DNA of 37,105 nucleotides from Gemmatimonadota bacterium (GTDB lineage: Bacteria > Gemmatimonadota > Gemmatimonadetes > Gemmatimonadales > Gemmatimonadaceae): contig JAHFCU010000023.1 in the NCBI GenBank assembly GCA_023249305.1, positions 1 through 37,105 of the forward strand, in the 5' to 3' direction. The notes beneath the pieces were generated by a model, which did no database searches, was not told the origin of the DNA, and saw only the letters and a program-made list of their open reading frames with translations. Positions 21,880 through 30,391 of this stretch are shown here, piece by piece. Positions within the stretch are counted from its first letter, which is position 1; every line of letters begins with the position of its first letter. Made by a program: the position numbers and the translations under genes.

Positions 21880-23492
21880 CTGGACTCCGGAATGGACGGT
21901 GTGGAATGCCCGGGCCAGCCGCCGCGCCAGTCGCGGAGCAGCCAGGCGCGCTGGCGCCCGAGCAGGAGACCGTGGGCAGTGCGGGCCACGGGTGGACCTT
22001 CGTCAATGCGTGAAAAGTACGGCGCCAGCGTCACGATGGGTGCTGGCTCGTCCGTTGATTCGTCAAGGACGAGCACGAGCACATCTCCCCTCATGGCGCG
22101 TTGGCGGAAGCCCAGCCACAGGTCGTATTGGTTGGGCCGACCGCCGAGGTTCGTGGAGAAGACGCCGAGCGTGTCGGTGCCAGCGTTTCGTAGCGCCCAC
22201 CCAAGTTGAGCGGCATCCTGATAGCGATCGGCGGCCACCCATACGTGGCGCGGCAGCGGCTCGCCGCGCGCCGGCACCTGTGCAGAGCGCACGGCCTCCG
22301 CGACGCCAGCAGCCACGGCGTCCCAGCCATAGGCCTGGCTCACCGGATCGCGCCCGGGACGCAGCCCGAACCGGGGCGCAAGCAACAGGGCAGCGTCGGC
22401 GTAGACGAGCGCGACGAGGGCGACGCCAAGCCACAGACCGCGGCGCAACCACGCCACTTGCCGACCGTGCGACGCCTCGACGGAAAGCAGAATGATGGCG
22501 GGGAGCCATGCCGAGGCCGGCCAGTTTGCTTCGACGTTCTTGCGCGTGGCGCTCCACACGAAGAAGAGAATAATGAAGACGCTCGCCGTGGCGAGGAGTC
22601 GCAAGACGGCATCCCCACGCTGGCGCAGCGCGCGCGCGACCGCACCGACGAGCAGGATAAAGAGGATGGGCGATGTGAGTCCCGCCTGTCCGCCGAAGAG
22701 GTTGAGTTCGCGATTGAACATCGCCGCGAACCCGGTCTTCTTGGGCTCGCCCAGGCCGTGGCCCAACTGAAATGCGAACGAAGTCCACTCGTGCGTGGCG
22801 TTCCACCAGAGATTCGGCGCGAGCACGAGCGACGCGATGAGCACAGCGACATACGGACCGGGCTCCCGGAACCGCGCGCGCAACGGCGCGTAGAGCCCGC
22901 ACGACAGTGCGATGGCCGCCGGCACGAGCACCGCAGTGTACTTCGAGAGCATCGCGACGCCGATCGCGACGCCGGCAACGATCCACCAGCGCAGCGCGCC
23001 GCGGGATCCCGCCGACGCCTCGAGCGCCTCGACGACGGCGTGCACCGTCCACGCGAGGGCGCAGAAGAGCGGCGCATCGGGCGTGGCGAGGACGTATCCC
23101 GCGGCCGCGAGCGGCGTGCAGGCAAACATCAACGACGCCCACAGCGCGGCGTCGTCCCCGCCGAGCCGACGCGCCGTGCGCAGGAGCGCGATGCCCGCGA
23201 AGAAGCTCGCCGCCACGGCGCCCAGCCGCACGCCGAGCGTGCTGTTCGTCCCAAGCGCCACCAGCCACGCGACCGCGGGCGGATGGTCGAAGTAACCCGC
23301 GGCGAGGCGCCGGCTCCATTCCCAGTAGTAGGCCTCGTCGTTCGTCAGCGGAACAAGCGCGGCCATGACCAGTCGAAGAATCGTCCCGGCCGCGAGCACC
23401 TGCATGGCCCTCGCCCACGGCTCAGCGGGGGCATGGAAGTCGGACGAAGCGCGCGTCATGGGCGTGAGGCTGGTGCGTGCGGAGGTCGTCAC
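21876..23492 (-). CDS. PMT-family (GT39/ArnT-like) membrane glycosyltransferase
   Basis: The 538-aa protein has about eleven hydrophobic helices, mostly between residues 28 and 370, and a soluble C-terminal domain of about 150 residues. The first external loop reads NDEAYYWEWSRRLAAGYFDH (51-70) followed by PP, the signature of PMT_2/ArnT-like GT-C enzymes; D52 and E53 are the likely catalytic and metal-site acidic residues. These enzymes take a sugar from polyprenyl-phosphate and attach it to lipid A, protein or other acceptors on the periplasmic face. The start is GTG, overlapping the nadC stop as GTGA, and its stop overlaps the dipeptidase start as ATGA. It shares a transcript with NAD genes only by arrangement; no functional link is evident. 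Confidence 0.88.
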   Translation of the reverse strand: MTTSARTSLTPMTRASSDFHAPAEPWARAMQVLAAGTILRLVMAALVPLTNDEAYYWEWSRRLAAGYFDHPPAVAWLVALGTNSTLGVRLGAVAASFFAGIALLRTARRLGGDDAALWASLMFACTPLAAAGYVLATPDAPLFCALAWTVHAVVEALEASAGSRGALRWWIVAGVAIGVAMLSKYTAVLVPAAIALSCGLYAPLRARFREPGPYVAVLIASLVLAPNLWWNATHEWTSFAFQLGHGLGEPKKTGFAAMFNRELNLFGGQAGLTSPILFILLVGAVARALRQRGDAVLRLLATASVFIILFFVWSATRKNVEANWPASAWLPAIILLSVEASHGRQVAWLRRGLWLGVALVALVYADAALLLAPRFGLRPGRDPVSQAYGWDAVAAGVAEAVRSAQVPARGEPLPRHVWVAADRYQDAAQLGWALRNAGTDTLGVFSTNLGGRPNQYDLWLGFRQRAMRGDVLVLVLDESTDEPAPIVTLAPYFSRIDEGPPVARTAHGLLLGRQRAWLLRDWRGGWPGHSTPSIPESR

Positions 23493-24403
23493 TCGAAATC
23501 AAGCGCCAGGTTCATCGCCGGCGCGGAGTGTGTGAGTGCGCCCACCGAGATCCGGTCCACGCCTGTCTCGGCGATTGCGTGCACCGTGTCGAGGCGCACC
23601 CCGCCGCTCGCCTCGGTCAGCACACGTCCTGCGGCGATGGTGACCGCGTCACGCATCATCTCGAGGCTCATGTTGTCGAGCAGGACGGCATCGGCGCCGG
23701 CGGCGACGGCCGCGCGCACCTGATCCAAATGATCACATTCGATCTGCACGAACGTGCCTGGCGCGACAAACTCTCGCGCGCGCCGCACTGCCCTGGCGAC
23801 GTCGCCATCGAGGGCGGCAAGGTGATTGTCCTTCACCAGCACGGCGTCGGCAAGCGTCTCGCGGTGGTTGGCGCCGCCGCCGCAGCGCACCGCGTATTTC
23901 TCGAGGCGCCGCCAACCCGGCGTTGTCTTGCGCGTGTCTACAATGCGCGCGCGCGTACCGCGCACTTCCTCCACGTAGCGCGCCGTGAGCGACGCGACGC
24001 CCGACAGGCGCTGCAGGAAGTTCAACGCGGTGCGCTCGGCGGCGAGCAGGCCGCGCGCACGGCCGTTGAGGAAAAGCACGGTCGCGCCGCTCGCCACGCG
24101 GCGTCCGTCTTCGATGTCCACGCGAATCTCCACGTGATCATCGCACTGGCAGAACGCCGCGAGCGCGAGCGGAATACCGCATATGGTGCCAGGTTCGCGG
24201 GCGACGAGCGCAGCGCGCGCGCGGCGCGTCGGAATCACGGTAGCGAGCGTCGTGACGTCGTTGGCCGCATGGTCCTCGTCGAGCGCGCCCTTGACGAGAC
24301 GCGCGACTTGCGCCTCCGTGAGCGGAAGATCGCCCTCGCCGCCGGCGAAGGCCGGCGCGTCCATGGCGGAGATTCGCCGAGGGGGAACGCGGCCCGGCGT
24401 CAT
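23489..24403 (-). CDS. nadC: Nicotinate-nucleotide pyrophosphorylase (quinolinate phosphoribosyltransferase) NadC
   Basis: NadC converts quinolinate and PRPP to nicotinate mononucleotide, CO2 and pyrophosphate, the last step of the de novo branch. The 304-aa protein carries the family motifs [16 protein letters not shown] (123-138), [21 protein letters not shown] (156-176) with the active-site Lys/Arg set, GGANHR (176-181), VKDNH (190-194), IECDHLDQ (about 222-229) and LLDNMS (about 241-246). The ATG overlaps the nadA stop as ATGA; a later ATG at residue 14 would lose that coupling. NadC lies between NadA and a membrane glycosyltransferase in the same direction, with overlaps on both sides. 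Confidence 0.97.
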   Translation of the reverse strand: MTPGRVPPRRISAMDAPAFAGGEGDLPLTEAQVARLVKGALDEDHAANDVTTLATVIPTRRARAALVAREPGTICGIPLALAAFCQCDDHVEIRVDIEDGRRVASGATVLFLNGRARGLLAAERTALNFLQRLSGVASLTARYVEEVRGTRARIVDTRKTTPGWRRLEKYAVRCGGGANHRETLADAVLVKDNHLAALDGDVARAVRRAREFVAPGTFVQIECDHLDQVRAAVAAGADAVLLDNMSLEMMRDAVTIAAGRVLTEASGGVRLDTVHAIAETGVDRISVGALTHSAPAMNLALDFE

Positions 24404-25416
24404 TCGCCTGGATCCACGCCCTCGGCCGCGGGATGCGGCGCGCCGGCGCCGATCGCCACCATGCGCTCGATCGCGAGTCGTGCGCGATCAGCGATGGCAG
24501 CGCTCACCGTGATGTGGTGCTGCAGGTGGCGCAGGGCATCGCGCACCTTGGGCAGGGTGGTCACCTTCATGTAGGCGCATGATGCGCGCTCGTTCGCGGC
24601 GAAGAACTGCTTGCCGGGATACGCGCGACGCAGGCGATGAAGGATCCCCACCTCGGTGGCAACGATGAACGACGGAGCCGCGCTTTCACCGGGCCGCTTC
24701 ATCATTCCTTCGGTGGACACGATGTGCACGCCACGCGGGTCCACGTCGCCGGCGGAGACCGCCTCCACCACGCTCGTCGCGCAGCCGCATTCTGGATGAA
24801 TGAGGAACTCGGCTTCGGGGTGCAGCGCCCGCTGCAACCGAATATTTTCGGGGTCGATGCCCGCGTGCACGTGGCACTCGCCCATCCAGACATGGATGTT
24901 GGTGCGGCCCGTGACCCGGCGCACGTGCGCACCGAGGAACATATCGGGGAGGAAGAGAACCTCCCGGTCGGCAGGAATGGCGTTTACGACCTCGATGGCG
25001 TTGCCCGAGGTGCAGCAGTAGTCAGTCTCGGCTTTCACTTCGGCGGTCGTGTTCACGTACGAGACGACGATGGCGCCTGGATGCTCGGCCTTCCAGGCGC
25101 GCAGCTGCTCCGCATTGATGGTCGCCGCGAGCGAGCAGCCGGCAGCGAGGTCGGGCAGCAACACCGTCTTGGACGGCGAGAGAATGGCCGCCGTTTCGGC
25201 CATGAAGTGGACACCGCAAAAGACGATGACCTCGGCGTCGGTGCGCGCGGCTTCGCGTGAGAGCCCAAGGGAATCGCCCACGTAATCGGCGAGATCCTGG
25301 ATTTCCGGACGCTGGTAGTTGTGCGCGAGGATCACGGCCCGGCGCTCGCGCGCCAGGGAGCGGATTTCGTCGACCAGCGCGACCGTTGCCGCCGCGTCGG
25401 GCACTTTGTTCACCAT
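24400..25416 (-). CDS. nadA: Quinolinate synthase NadA
   Basis: NadA condenses iminoaspartate (from NadB) with dihydroxyacetone phosphate to make quinolinate and holds an oxygen-sensitive 4Fe-4S cluster. The 338-aa protein has the expected ligands: C94 in PDLAAGCS, C210 in HPECGC and C280 in ASCAYMK. Other conserved tracts are [13 protein letters not shown] (29-41), [11 protein letters not shown] (66-76), [21 protein letters not shown] (120-140) and STEGMMK (234-240). It heads a minus-strand operon continuing with nadC. The start codon lies 43 nt from the divergent CopD-like gene, so the two promoters must share a very small space. nadB lies separately on the far side of the CopD-like gene. 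Confidence 0.97.
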   Translation of the reverse strand: MVNKVPDAAATVALVDEIRSLARERRAVILAHNYQRPEIQDLADYVGDSLGLSREAARTDAEVIVFCGVHFMAETAAILSPSKTVLLPDLAAGCSLAATINAEQLRAWKAEHPGAIVVSYVNTTAEVKAETDYCCTSGNAIEVVNAIPADREVLFLPDMFLGAHVRRVTGRTNIHVWMGECHVHAGIDPENIRLQRALHPEAEFLIHPECGCATSVVEAVSAGDVDPRGVHIVSTEGMMKRPGESAAPSFIVATEVGILHRLRRAYPGKQFFAANERASCAYMKVTTLPKVRDALRHLQHHITVSAAIADRARLAIERMVAIGAGAPHPAAEGVDPGE

Positions 25417-25459
25417 TTGCGTAAGCTAGCCGACCCTTTGTCCTGCGGCGAGGCATGGG

Positions 25460-26485
25460 GTGCTGGCGCTGGACGCGCTCCCCCGCGATCATCCACAGGT
25501 GCCGATTCTCGTTGCACTGACCAATGACCTCGTCGCCGCGCTGTTTCTGGCGGCGATTGTCGTGCTCGTCGGCGCCACGTCCTTTCACTTCCTAATCTGG
25601 CGCAAGACCGCGCTGCCGCTTGGGCCTGTGCGCGACGCCACCAACGAGCAGATGTTCGCGATGGTGGTGCAGTGGGGTGTCTGGAGCGCGGCGGCCCTCG
25701 TGCTGCTGGCCGGACCGCGGGCGGCGGGCGTCGCTGCGCTGCTGGACGACCGGTTTTCACTCGGCAGCCGCATGGCCGCGCTGCTCTTCCGGTCGGAGTG
25801 GGGCATCGGCTTCGGCACGACGCTTGTCGCGGGCGTACTCGCGCTCGCGGGGTACCTGCTCGTCAAGTTCCACCGCAACTTCGGATGGGCGTTGGTGGTG
25901 CTCAGCGTCCCGGCGCTGGGGATTGGGTGTGGCCTCATGGGGCACCCCTTCGACGCCTTCGCGACGCTGACGGCCGCGCCAATCTTCGACGGCTTGCACG
26001 CGCTTGGCGTTGGTGCGTGGCTGGGGTCGTTCTTCTTCCTCATCCTCGCCGAGCGCCGTGTGCACGCACACACGGCGTCACCGTGGACGGATCCGCTGGG
26101 TGCGATGATCGAGCGGTACTTCCGCGCGTCGGGCGCCCTAGCCACCGCGGTGCTGCTCACGGGCCTTTTCAGCTCGGCGACTCACTTGACCGGATTCGAC
26201 GACATCTCAGGCACGCAGTACGGCCGCCTGCTGGCGGGCAAGGTGGGCATTGTGTGCATCCTGATGGTGTTCAACGAATTCCTTCGCCGCCACGCCGAAC
26301 GGCAGGCGCGCACGACGGAGCGTCCGCAGTTGGTGCGCACGCTGCGATTTCAGGCCGCGCTCATTCTCCTCGTGATGGCGCTCACGGCGCTGCTAGTCGA
26401 TGTCCCGCCCCCGGGCGTCAACGAGGTGCGCGGCGACGTGTTCCACAGCGCGTCGCGGGACGCAGTGAACACCGCGATTCCCTAG
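25460..26485 (+). CDS. CopD-like membrane protein (copy 1)
   Basis: The 341-aa protein has about eight hydrophobic helices, the first at residues 19-42. The pattern WGVWSAAALVLLAG, FRSEWGIGFGTTLVAGVLALAGYLL, LHALGVGAWLGSFFFLILAERR and GRLLAGKVGIVCILMVFNEFLRRHAE matches the CopD/PcoD inner-membrane family, linked to copper uptake or handling. The histidine within LHALGVGAW (about residue 178) and H144-like positions are typical of the family, but I cannot confirm copper ligands. The start is GTG at 25460. It diverges from nadA and converges on nadB with a 25-nt gap. A second, distinct CopD-like gene lies just beyond nadB. Confidence 0.75.
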   Translation: MLALDALPRDHPQVPILVALTNDLVAALFLAAIVVLVGATSFHFLIWRKTALPLGPVRDATNEQMFAMVVQWGVWSAAALVLLAGPRAAGVAALLDDRFSLGSRMAALLFRSEWGIGFGTTLVAGVLALAGYLLVKFHRNFGWALVVLSVPALGIGCGLMGHPFDAFATLTAAPIFDGLHALGVGAWLGSFFFLILAERRVHAHTASPWTDPLGAMIERYFRASGALATAVLLTGLFSSATHLTGFDDISGTQYGRLLAGKVGIVCILMVFNEFLRRHAERQARTTERPQLVRTLRFQAALILLVMALTALLVDVPPPGVNEVRGDVFHSASRDAVNTAIP

Positions 26486-26510
26486 GGTGTGGATGGGGGG
26501 TGCGCGCCGG

Positions 26511-28022
26511 CTAGAACTCGATGTGACGGCCGCGCCACTTGTGCTTTGGGCGCGGGAAGTCGCGACGGAAGTGTCCACCGCGCGATTCGCGTCGCAGCAA
26601 TGCCGCCATGGCGATCAACTGCGCGGTCTCGATCATGTTGGCCTCTTCGGTGGCGCCGGCAGGCAGGCGGGCCACGAGTGCATCGAGGCGCTCAACGCAC
26701 GTCCGCAGACCCTTGGCCGTGCGGTCAATTCCGGCATAGTCCCACATCAGCATGCGCACGGCGTCGGCGGCCACTTGTGCTGCACCGCGGTCGCTCAGCA
26801 CGGGAACGTGCCACTCGGCCTTGCGGGGCAGGCGCGGCAGGTGAGGGAGGGAGCCGATGTCGCGCGCCACGCGCTCGGCAAAGACGAGCCCCTCGAGTAA
26901 CGAGTTGGAGGCGAGGCGATTGGCGCCGTGCACGCCGGTGCACGATACCTCTCCGCACGCGTAGAGGCGGTCGAGCGATGAACGGCCCGCCAGATCAGTA
27001 ACGATGCCGCCCATCATGTAATGCGCGGCCGGCGTCACCGGAATGCGGTCGCGCCGCGGGTCAATGCCGCGCGCGACGCAGAGCGCGAAGATGCCGGGGA
27101 AGCGCTTGGGAAACGTGCGCTGAATGGCCCGGGCGTCCAGATAGACACGGTGTCCCGCCTGCTGCTCGCGGAAGATGGCCCTGGCTACCACATCACGCGG
27201 CGCAAGTTCCGCGCCGCGGTGGACCTTGGCCATGAAGCGCACGCCGGCGTCGTTCACCAGCGTTGCGCCTTCGCCGCGCACTGCCTCCGAGATGAGCTGC
27301 AGCGGCGTCTCGGGCGCGTCGAGTGCCGTGGGATGGAACTGCACGAACTCCATGTCGGCGAGCTTCACGCCCGCTCGGTGCGCGATCGCGTAGCCGTCGC
27401 CCGTGGCGACGACGGGATTCGTCGTGTACCGGAAGAGCTGACCGCATCCGCCGGCGGCAAGCACGGTGGCGTCGGCGATGATCTCGACGGCGCGCCCGGT
27501 GACGCTGGCGTGCACCCCGCAACAGCGGCCGGCGTGCACGATCAAGTCGAGCACACGCGCCATTTCGAGCACATGGATGTTTGGCGTCTCGCGCACCCGC
27601 TGAATCAGGGTGCGGGCCACCTCGGCGCCGGTCTGGTCACCGTGGGCATGCACGATGCGGTGACGCGAGTGCGCCGCTTCCTTCCCGAGCGATAGGCGGC
27701 CGCGCAGATCCGTGTCGAACTGTGCCCCGGCGTGCGCGAGCTCCTTGACCCGTGCGGGGCCTTCCGACGTGAGCACCTCGACCGCCGCGGCATCACACAA
27801 GGCCGCCCCCGCCGCGAGCGTGTCCTTGCGGTGCAGTTCGGGCGAGTCGCCGGCACCGAGCGCCGCGGCGATGCCACCCTGCGCGTAGGCGGTGGCGGAG
27901 TCGAACAGCGAGCGTTTGGTCAGCACGTACACTTCGCCATGCGCTGACGCACGCCAAGCGGTGTGGAGGCCGGCGACGCCTGAGCCGATGACGAGGAAGC
28001 GGGTGCGGATGCGCTGGACCAT
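26511..28022 (-). CDS. nadB: L-aspartate oxidase NadB
   Basis: NadB oxidises L-aspartate to iminoaspartate using FAD, with oxygen or fumarate as acceptor, and feeds NadA. The start is set at ATG 28022; an upstream in-frame GTG at 28037 would add five residues. The FAD Rossmann motif GSGVAGL (about 13-19) opens the protein. Later come YAQGGIAAALG, HSRHRIVHAHGDQTG, MEFVQFHPTAL, GEGATLVNDAGVRFM and ACGEVSCTGVHGANRLASNSLLEGLVF, all classic for the succinate-dehydrogenase/aspartate-oxidase flavoprotein family. At about 503 aa it has normal length. The C-terminal helical domain ends in a basic tail (KHKWRGRHIEF). It lies apart from nadA/nadC, flanked by a CopD-like gene on each side. Confidence 0.96.
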   Translation of the reverse strand: MVQRIRTRFLVIGSGVAGLHTAWRASAHGEVYVLTKRSLFDSATAYAQGGIAAALGAGDSPELHRKDTLAAGAALCDAAAVEVLTSEGPARVKELAHAGAQFDTDLRGRLSLGKEAAHSRHRIVHAHGDQTGAEVARTLIQRVRETPNIHVLEMARVLDLIVHAGRCCGVHASVTGRAVEIIADATVLAAGGCGQLFRYTTNPVVATGDGYAIAHRAGVKLADMEFVQFHPTALDAPETPLQLISEAVRGEGATLVNDAGVRFMAKVHRGAELAPRDVVARAIFREQQAGHRVYLDARAIQRTFPKRFPGIFALCVARGIDPRRDRIPVTPAAHYMMGGIVTDLAGRSSLDRLYACGEVSCTGVHGANRLASNSLLEGLVFAERVARDIGSLPHLPRLPRKAEWHVPVLSDRGAAQVAADAVRMLMWDYAGIDRTAKGLRTCVERLDALVARLPAGATEEANMIETAQLIAMAALLRRESRGGHFRRDFPRPKHKWRGRHIEF

Positions 28023-28141
28023 GCCTAATGCTGGCACCCGGACGCGCGCGCGTGAAGAGTGTCGGGTGGTTGGCAGACTTATTCCCGACGGCGAGATTCA
28101 CCGAATGACCGCACCCCCTAGTTACGCCGTCCGGACGGCCC

Positions 28142-29041
28142 ATGATTGACGCCGCTGGCGGCCTGCTCGCCGTCGCGCTGCGCTTCGCCGCGTACACGGC
28201 GACCACCGGCCTTATCGGGGCGTGGGTGTTTGGGCAGGTGGTTCTGGATCGCATGGGATCTGCTGTTGCGCCGCCGGCGCGCGAGGAATGGCGGGCATTT
28301 GCGCGTCGCACGGCGACATGGTGCGCGGGTGTGCTGGCACTTTCCGCGCTCGTTCGCCTGTTCGCACCCGTCGTGACTGTTCCTGGCGCCCAGAGCGGCG
28401 CGGTCGGCCTCAATGCCATCGCAACGACCTGGGGAGCAACCCTTGTAGTGCAGGGAGTGGCGGCATTCGTCGTCACAGTGGCGCTCATTCGCTTGGGCGC
28501 TACGGCCGCGTGGCCGACGGCCGCGCGGGCGGGCGTGATCGTGCTCGTCATCGTTCCGCCATTCCTCGCGCACGCGGGAACGATGGATGATCACCGCGTC
28601 ATGTCAGTGATCGTGGATGTTGTGCACGGAGCGGCGGCTGGCGCGTGGGCCGGAGCGCTCGCCCTGCTCACGACCACGGTGTTGCGTGAACGGCAGTCGT
28701 CGGCCGCGCCGGAGCACGCGGCCGCGCTGATTGTCGCGTTCCACCGGATAGCCGTGATCGCGGCTCCGGCGGTCTTCCTGACGGGACTGGCGACCGCGTG
28801 GCTGCGCATGGGCGCGCCGACGGGCATCGCGTCGCCCACCTACAGCGGCCTGTTTGTCGCGAAGCTCCTACTGGTCGGCGTCACCGGCGCCCTTGGCGCG
28901 GGGCATTCGAAGCTGGCCACGCGACGCGTGCAGGCGGTTGCGCTCGCCCATGTCGGTCGTACACTCCTCTCGGAAAGCCTGATCGCCGTGCTCGTTCTCA
29001 TGGTCACGGCTGTCCTCGTCGGCACCGCCCCCATCGGTTGA
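28142..29041 (+). CDS. CopD-like membrane protein (copy 2)
   Basis: The 299-aa protein has about eight hydrophobic helices. It shares the CopD-like plan with the gene at 25460-26485: FLAHAGTMDDHRVMSVIVDVVHGAAAGAWAGALALLTTTVL in the middle and YSGLFVAKLLLVGVTGALGAGHSK towards the end. The VVHGAAAGAWAGAL segment corresponds to the family's LH-x-x-GAxAW-x-G motif. The two copies are not close at residue level, so this is not a recent duplication. Copper or other cation handling is the family expectation. It starts about 120 nt from the divergent nadB and is followed after 3 nt by the MFS exporter gene, so those two are probably co-transcribed. Confidence 0.72.
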   Translation: MIDAAGGLLAVALRFAAYTATTGLIGAWVFGQVVLDRMGSAVAPPAREEWRAFARRTATWCAGVLALSALVRLFAPVVTVPGAQSGAVGLNAIATTWGATLVVQGVAAFVVTVALIRLGATAAWPTAARAGVIVLVIVPPFLAHAGTMDDHRVMSVIVDVVHGAAAGAWAGALALLTTTVLRERQSSAAPEHAAALIVAFHRIAVIAAPAVFLTGLATAWLRMGAPTGIASPTYSGLFVAKLLLVGVTGALGAGHSKLATRRVQAVALAHVGRTLLSESLIAVLVLMVTAVLVGTAPIG

Positions 29042-29044
29042 TTC

Positions 29045-30316
29045 ATGACTGCACCAACCGTTTCAGACGACGTGCACGCCAGAAGCAAGCTGGTCGTCCT
29101 CATGATCACCGCCTTCATGGACATGGTGGGGATCCTGATGGTCGTGCCGCTGCTCCCGTTCTACGCCAAGGACATGCATCAGACCGGCGTGATGGGACGC
29201 GTGCTTGCCTCGTTCGGCATGGGCGGCGAAGGCGCGGCGGTGTCGCTCCTGATCGCGACGTACGCGGTGGTGCAACTCATCAGCGCGCCGCAGTGGGGGC
29301 GCGTGTCGGACCGCTTCGGCCGGCGTCCCGCCATGATGATCGGGTTGGCGGGCTCAGCACTGGCGTATCTCGTCTTCGCGTTCGCGCCGACACTCGACTG
29401 GCTGTTTCTGAGCCGCATCGTGCAGGGAGCTGGCGGAGGTACCGTAGGTGTGATCCAAGCGTACGTTGCGGATTCGACGAAGCCGGAGGAACGCGCAAAG
29501 GCGCTCGGCTGGCTCTCGGCGGCGACAAACGCGGGTGTTGCACTCGGCCCGGTGATCGGCGGCGGCGCGATGCACTTCCTCGGCAAGAGCGGCCCCGGAC
29601 TGGCCGCCGCGCTGATGTCGTGCATCACAATGCTCTTTGCGTATCACTACCTCACCGAGTCGCACGACGCGGCAGCGGCGAAAGTTGCTGGCAAGAAGGT
29701 GAGGACGTCTCGCGACGCCATCCTGCGCGTGGTGTCGCACGGCGCCGAACCGTCCTCGCGCTTGATCTGGATCTATGCCATTACGATGGGGTCATTCCAG
29801 GCGCAGACGACGACGCTCGCGCTCTTCCTCTCGTGGCGCTTTGGTGTGACCGCCTCCACTATCGGGTTCTTCTTCACGTACATCGGCGTCATCTCGGTGA
29901 TCACGCGCGCACTGATCCTCGGCAAGATGGTGGATCACTTTGGCGAGGCGCGACTGTCACGCCTCGGCATGTCGCTGCTTGCGTGCGGGCTGGGCGGCAT
30001 GCCGTTCGCACCGAACATTCCGATGCTGGCCCTGGCCGTGGCCCTCGTGCCACTCGGCACGGCGTTCACCTTCCCATGCGTGACGGGGCTACTGAGCCGC
30101 GTGGTCCCATCACACGAGCGCGGACTCTACATGGGCGTGCAGCAGACATTTGGCGGCATCGCCCGGGTGGCGGGCCCGCTCTACTTCGGGTGGGCGTATG
30201 ACCAACTCGGCCAGCGAGTGCCGTTTGTCACGGCGGCGGTCGTGGTGCTACTCACGATCTCGCTGGGGCTCGACATGGAGTCGTACGGCAAACAGCCGCC
30301 TAAGGTAGCCGTCTGA
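29045..30316 (+). CDS. MFS transporter, TetA-like (12 TM)
   Basis: The 423-aa protein has twelve predicted hydrophobic helices. The TM2-TM3 loop is GRVSDRFGRR (85-94), the MFS motif A. A Gly-rich motif at the end of TM4/5 reads SRIVQGAGGGTVGVIQAYVADST, and ALGPVIGG follows in TM5, the motif C typical of drug:H+ antiporters. The sequence is closest in style to TetA-type multidrug or tetracycline efflux pumps. The substrate cannot be told from sequence, and no resistance regulator is adjacent. It follows the second CopD-like gene by 3 nt and converges with the NDH-2 gene over a 75-nt gap with only a weak 6-bp hairpin near 30318. Confidence 0.9.
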   Translation: MTAPTVSDDVHARSKLVVLMITAFMDMVGILMVVPLLPFYAKDMHQTGVMGRVLASFGMGGEGAAVSLLIATYAVVQLISAPQWGRVSDRFGRRPAMMIGLAGSALAYLVFAFAPTLDWLFLSRIVQGAGGGTVGVIQAYVADSTKPEERAKALGWLSAATNAGVALGPVIGGGAMHFLGKSGPGLAAALMSCITMLFAYHYLTESHDAAAAKVAGKKVRTSRDAILRVVSHGAEPSSRLIWIYAITMGSFQAQTTTLALFLSWRFGVTASTIGFFFTYIGVISVITRALILGKMVDHFGEARLSRLGMSLLACGLGGMPFAPNIPMLALAVALVPLGTAFTFPCVTGLLSRVVPSHERGLYMGVQQTFGGIARVAGPLYFGWAYDQLGQRVPFVTAAVVVLLTISLGLDMESYGKQPPKVAV

Positions 30317-30391
30317 CGAGAGGGTACTCTACCTCAACAAAGTGGTGATGCCAGACGATGCGGCGGTCCCCGCGCGCCCGATGTTGTCGTC

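Noticed and set aside
22206-23723. Long plus-strand frame opposite the GT39 glycosyltransferase gene
   Set aside because: Its product is Arg/Glu/His-rich without any domain, while the minus strand has the PMT signature and overlapping starts.
28798-30201. Long plus-strand frame over the MFS gene in another phase
   Set aside because: The MFS frame has twelve membrane helices and motif A, while this frame is Arg/Gly/His-rich and begins inside the CopD-like gene.
30318-30333. Small hairpin between the MFS and NDH-2 genes as a terminator
   Set aside because: It has only six pairs with a bulge, a 3-nt loop and no T-run, which is expected by chance in this composition.
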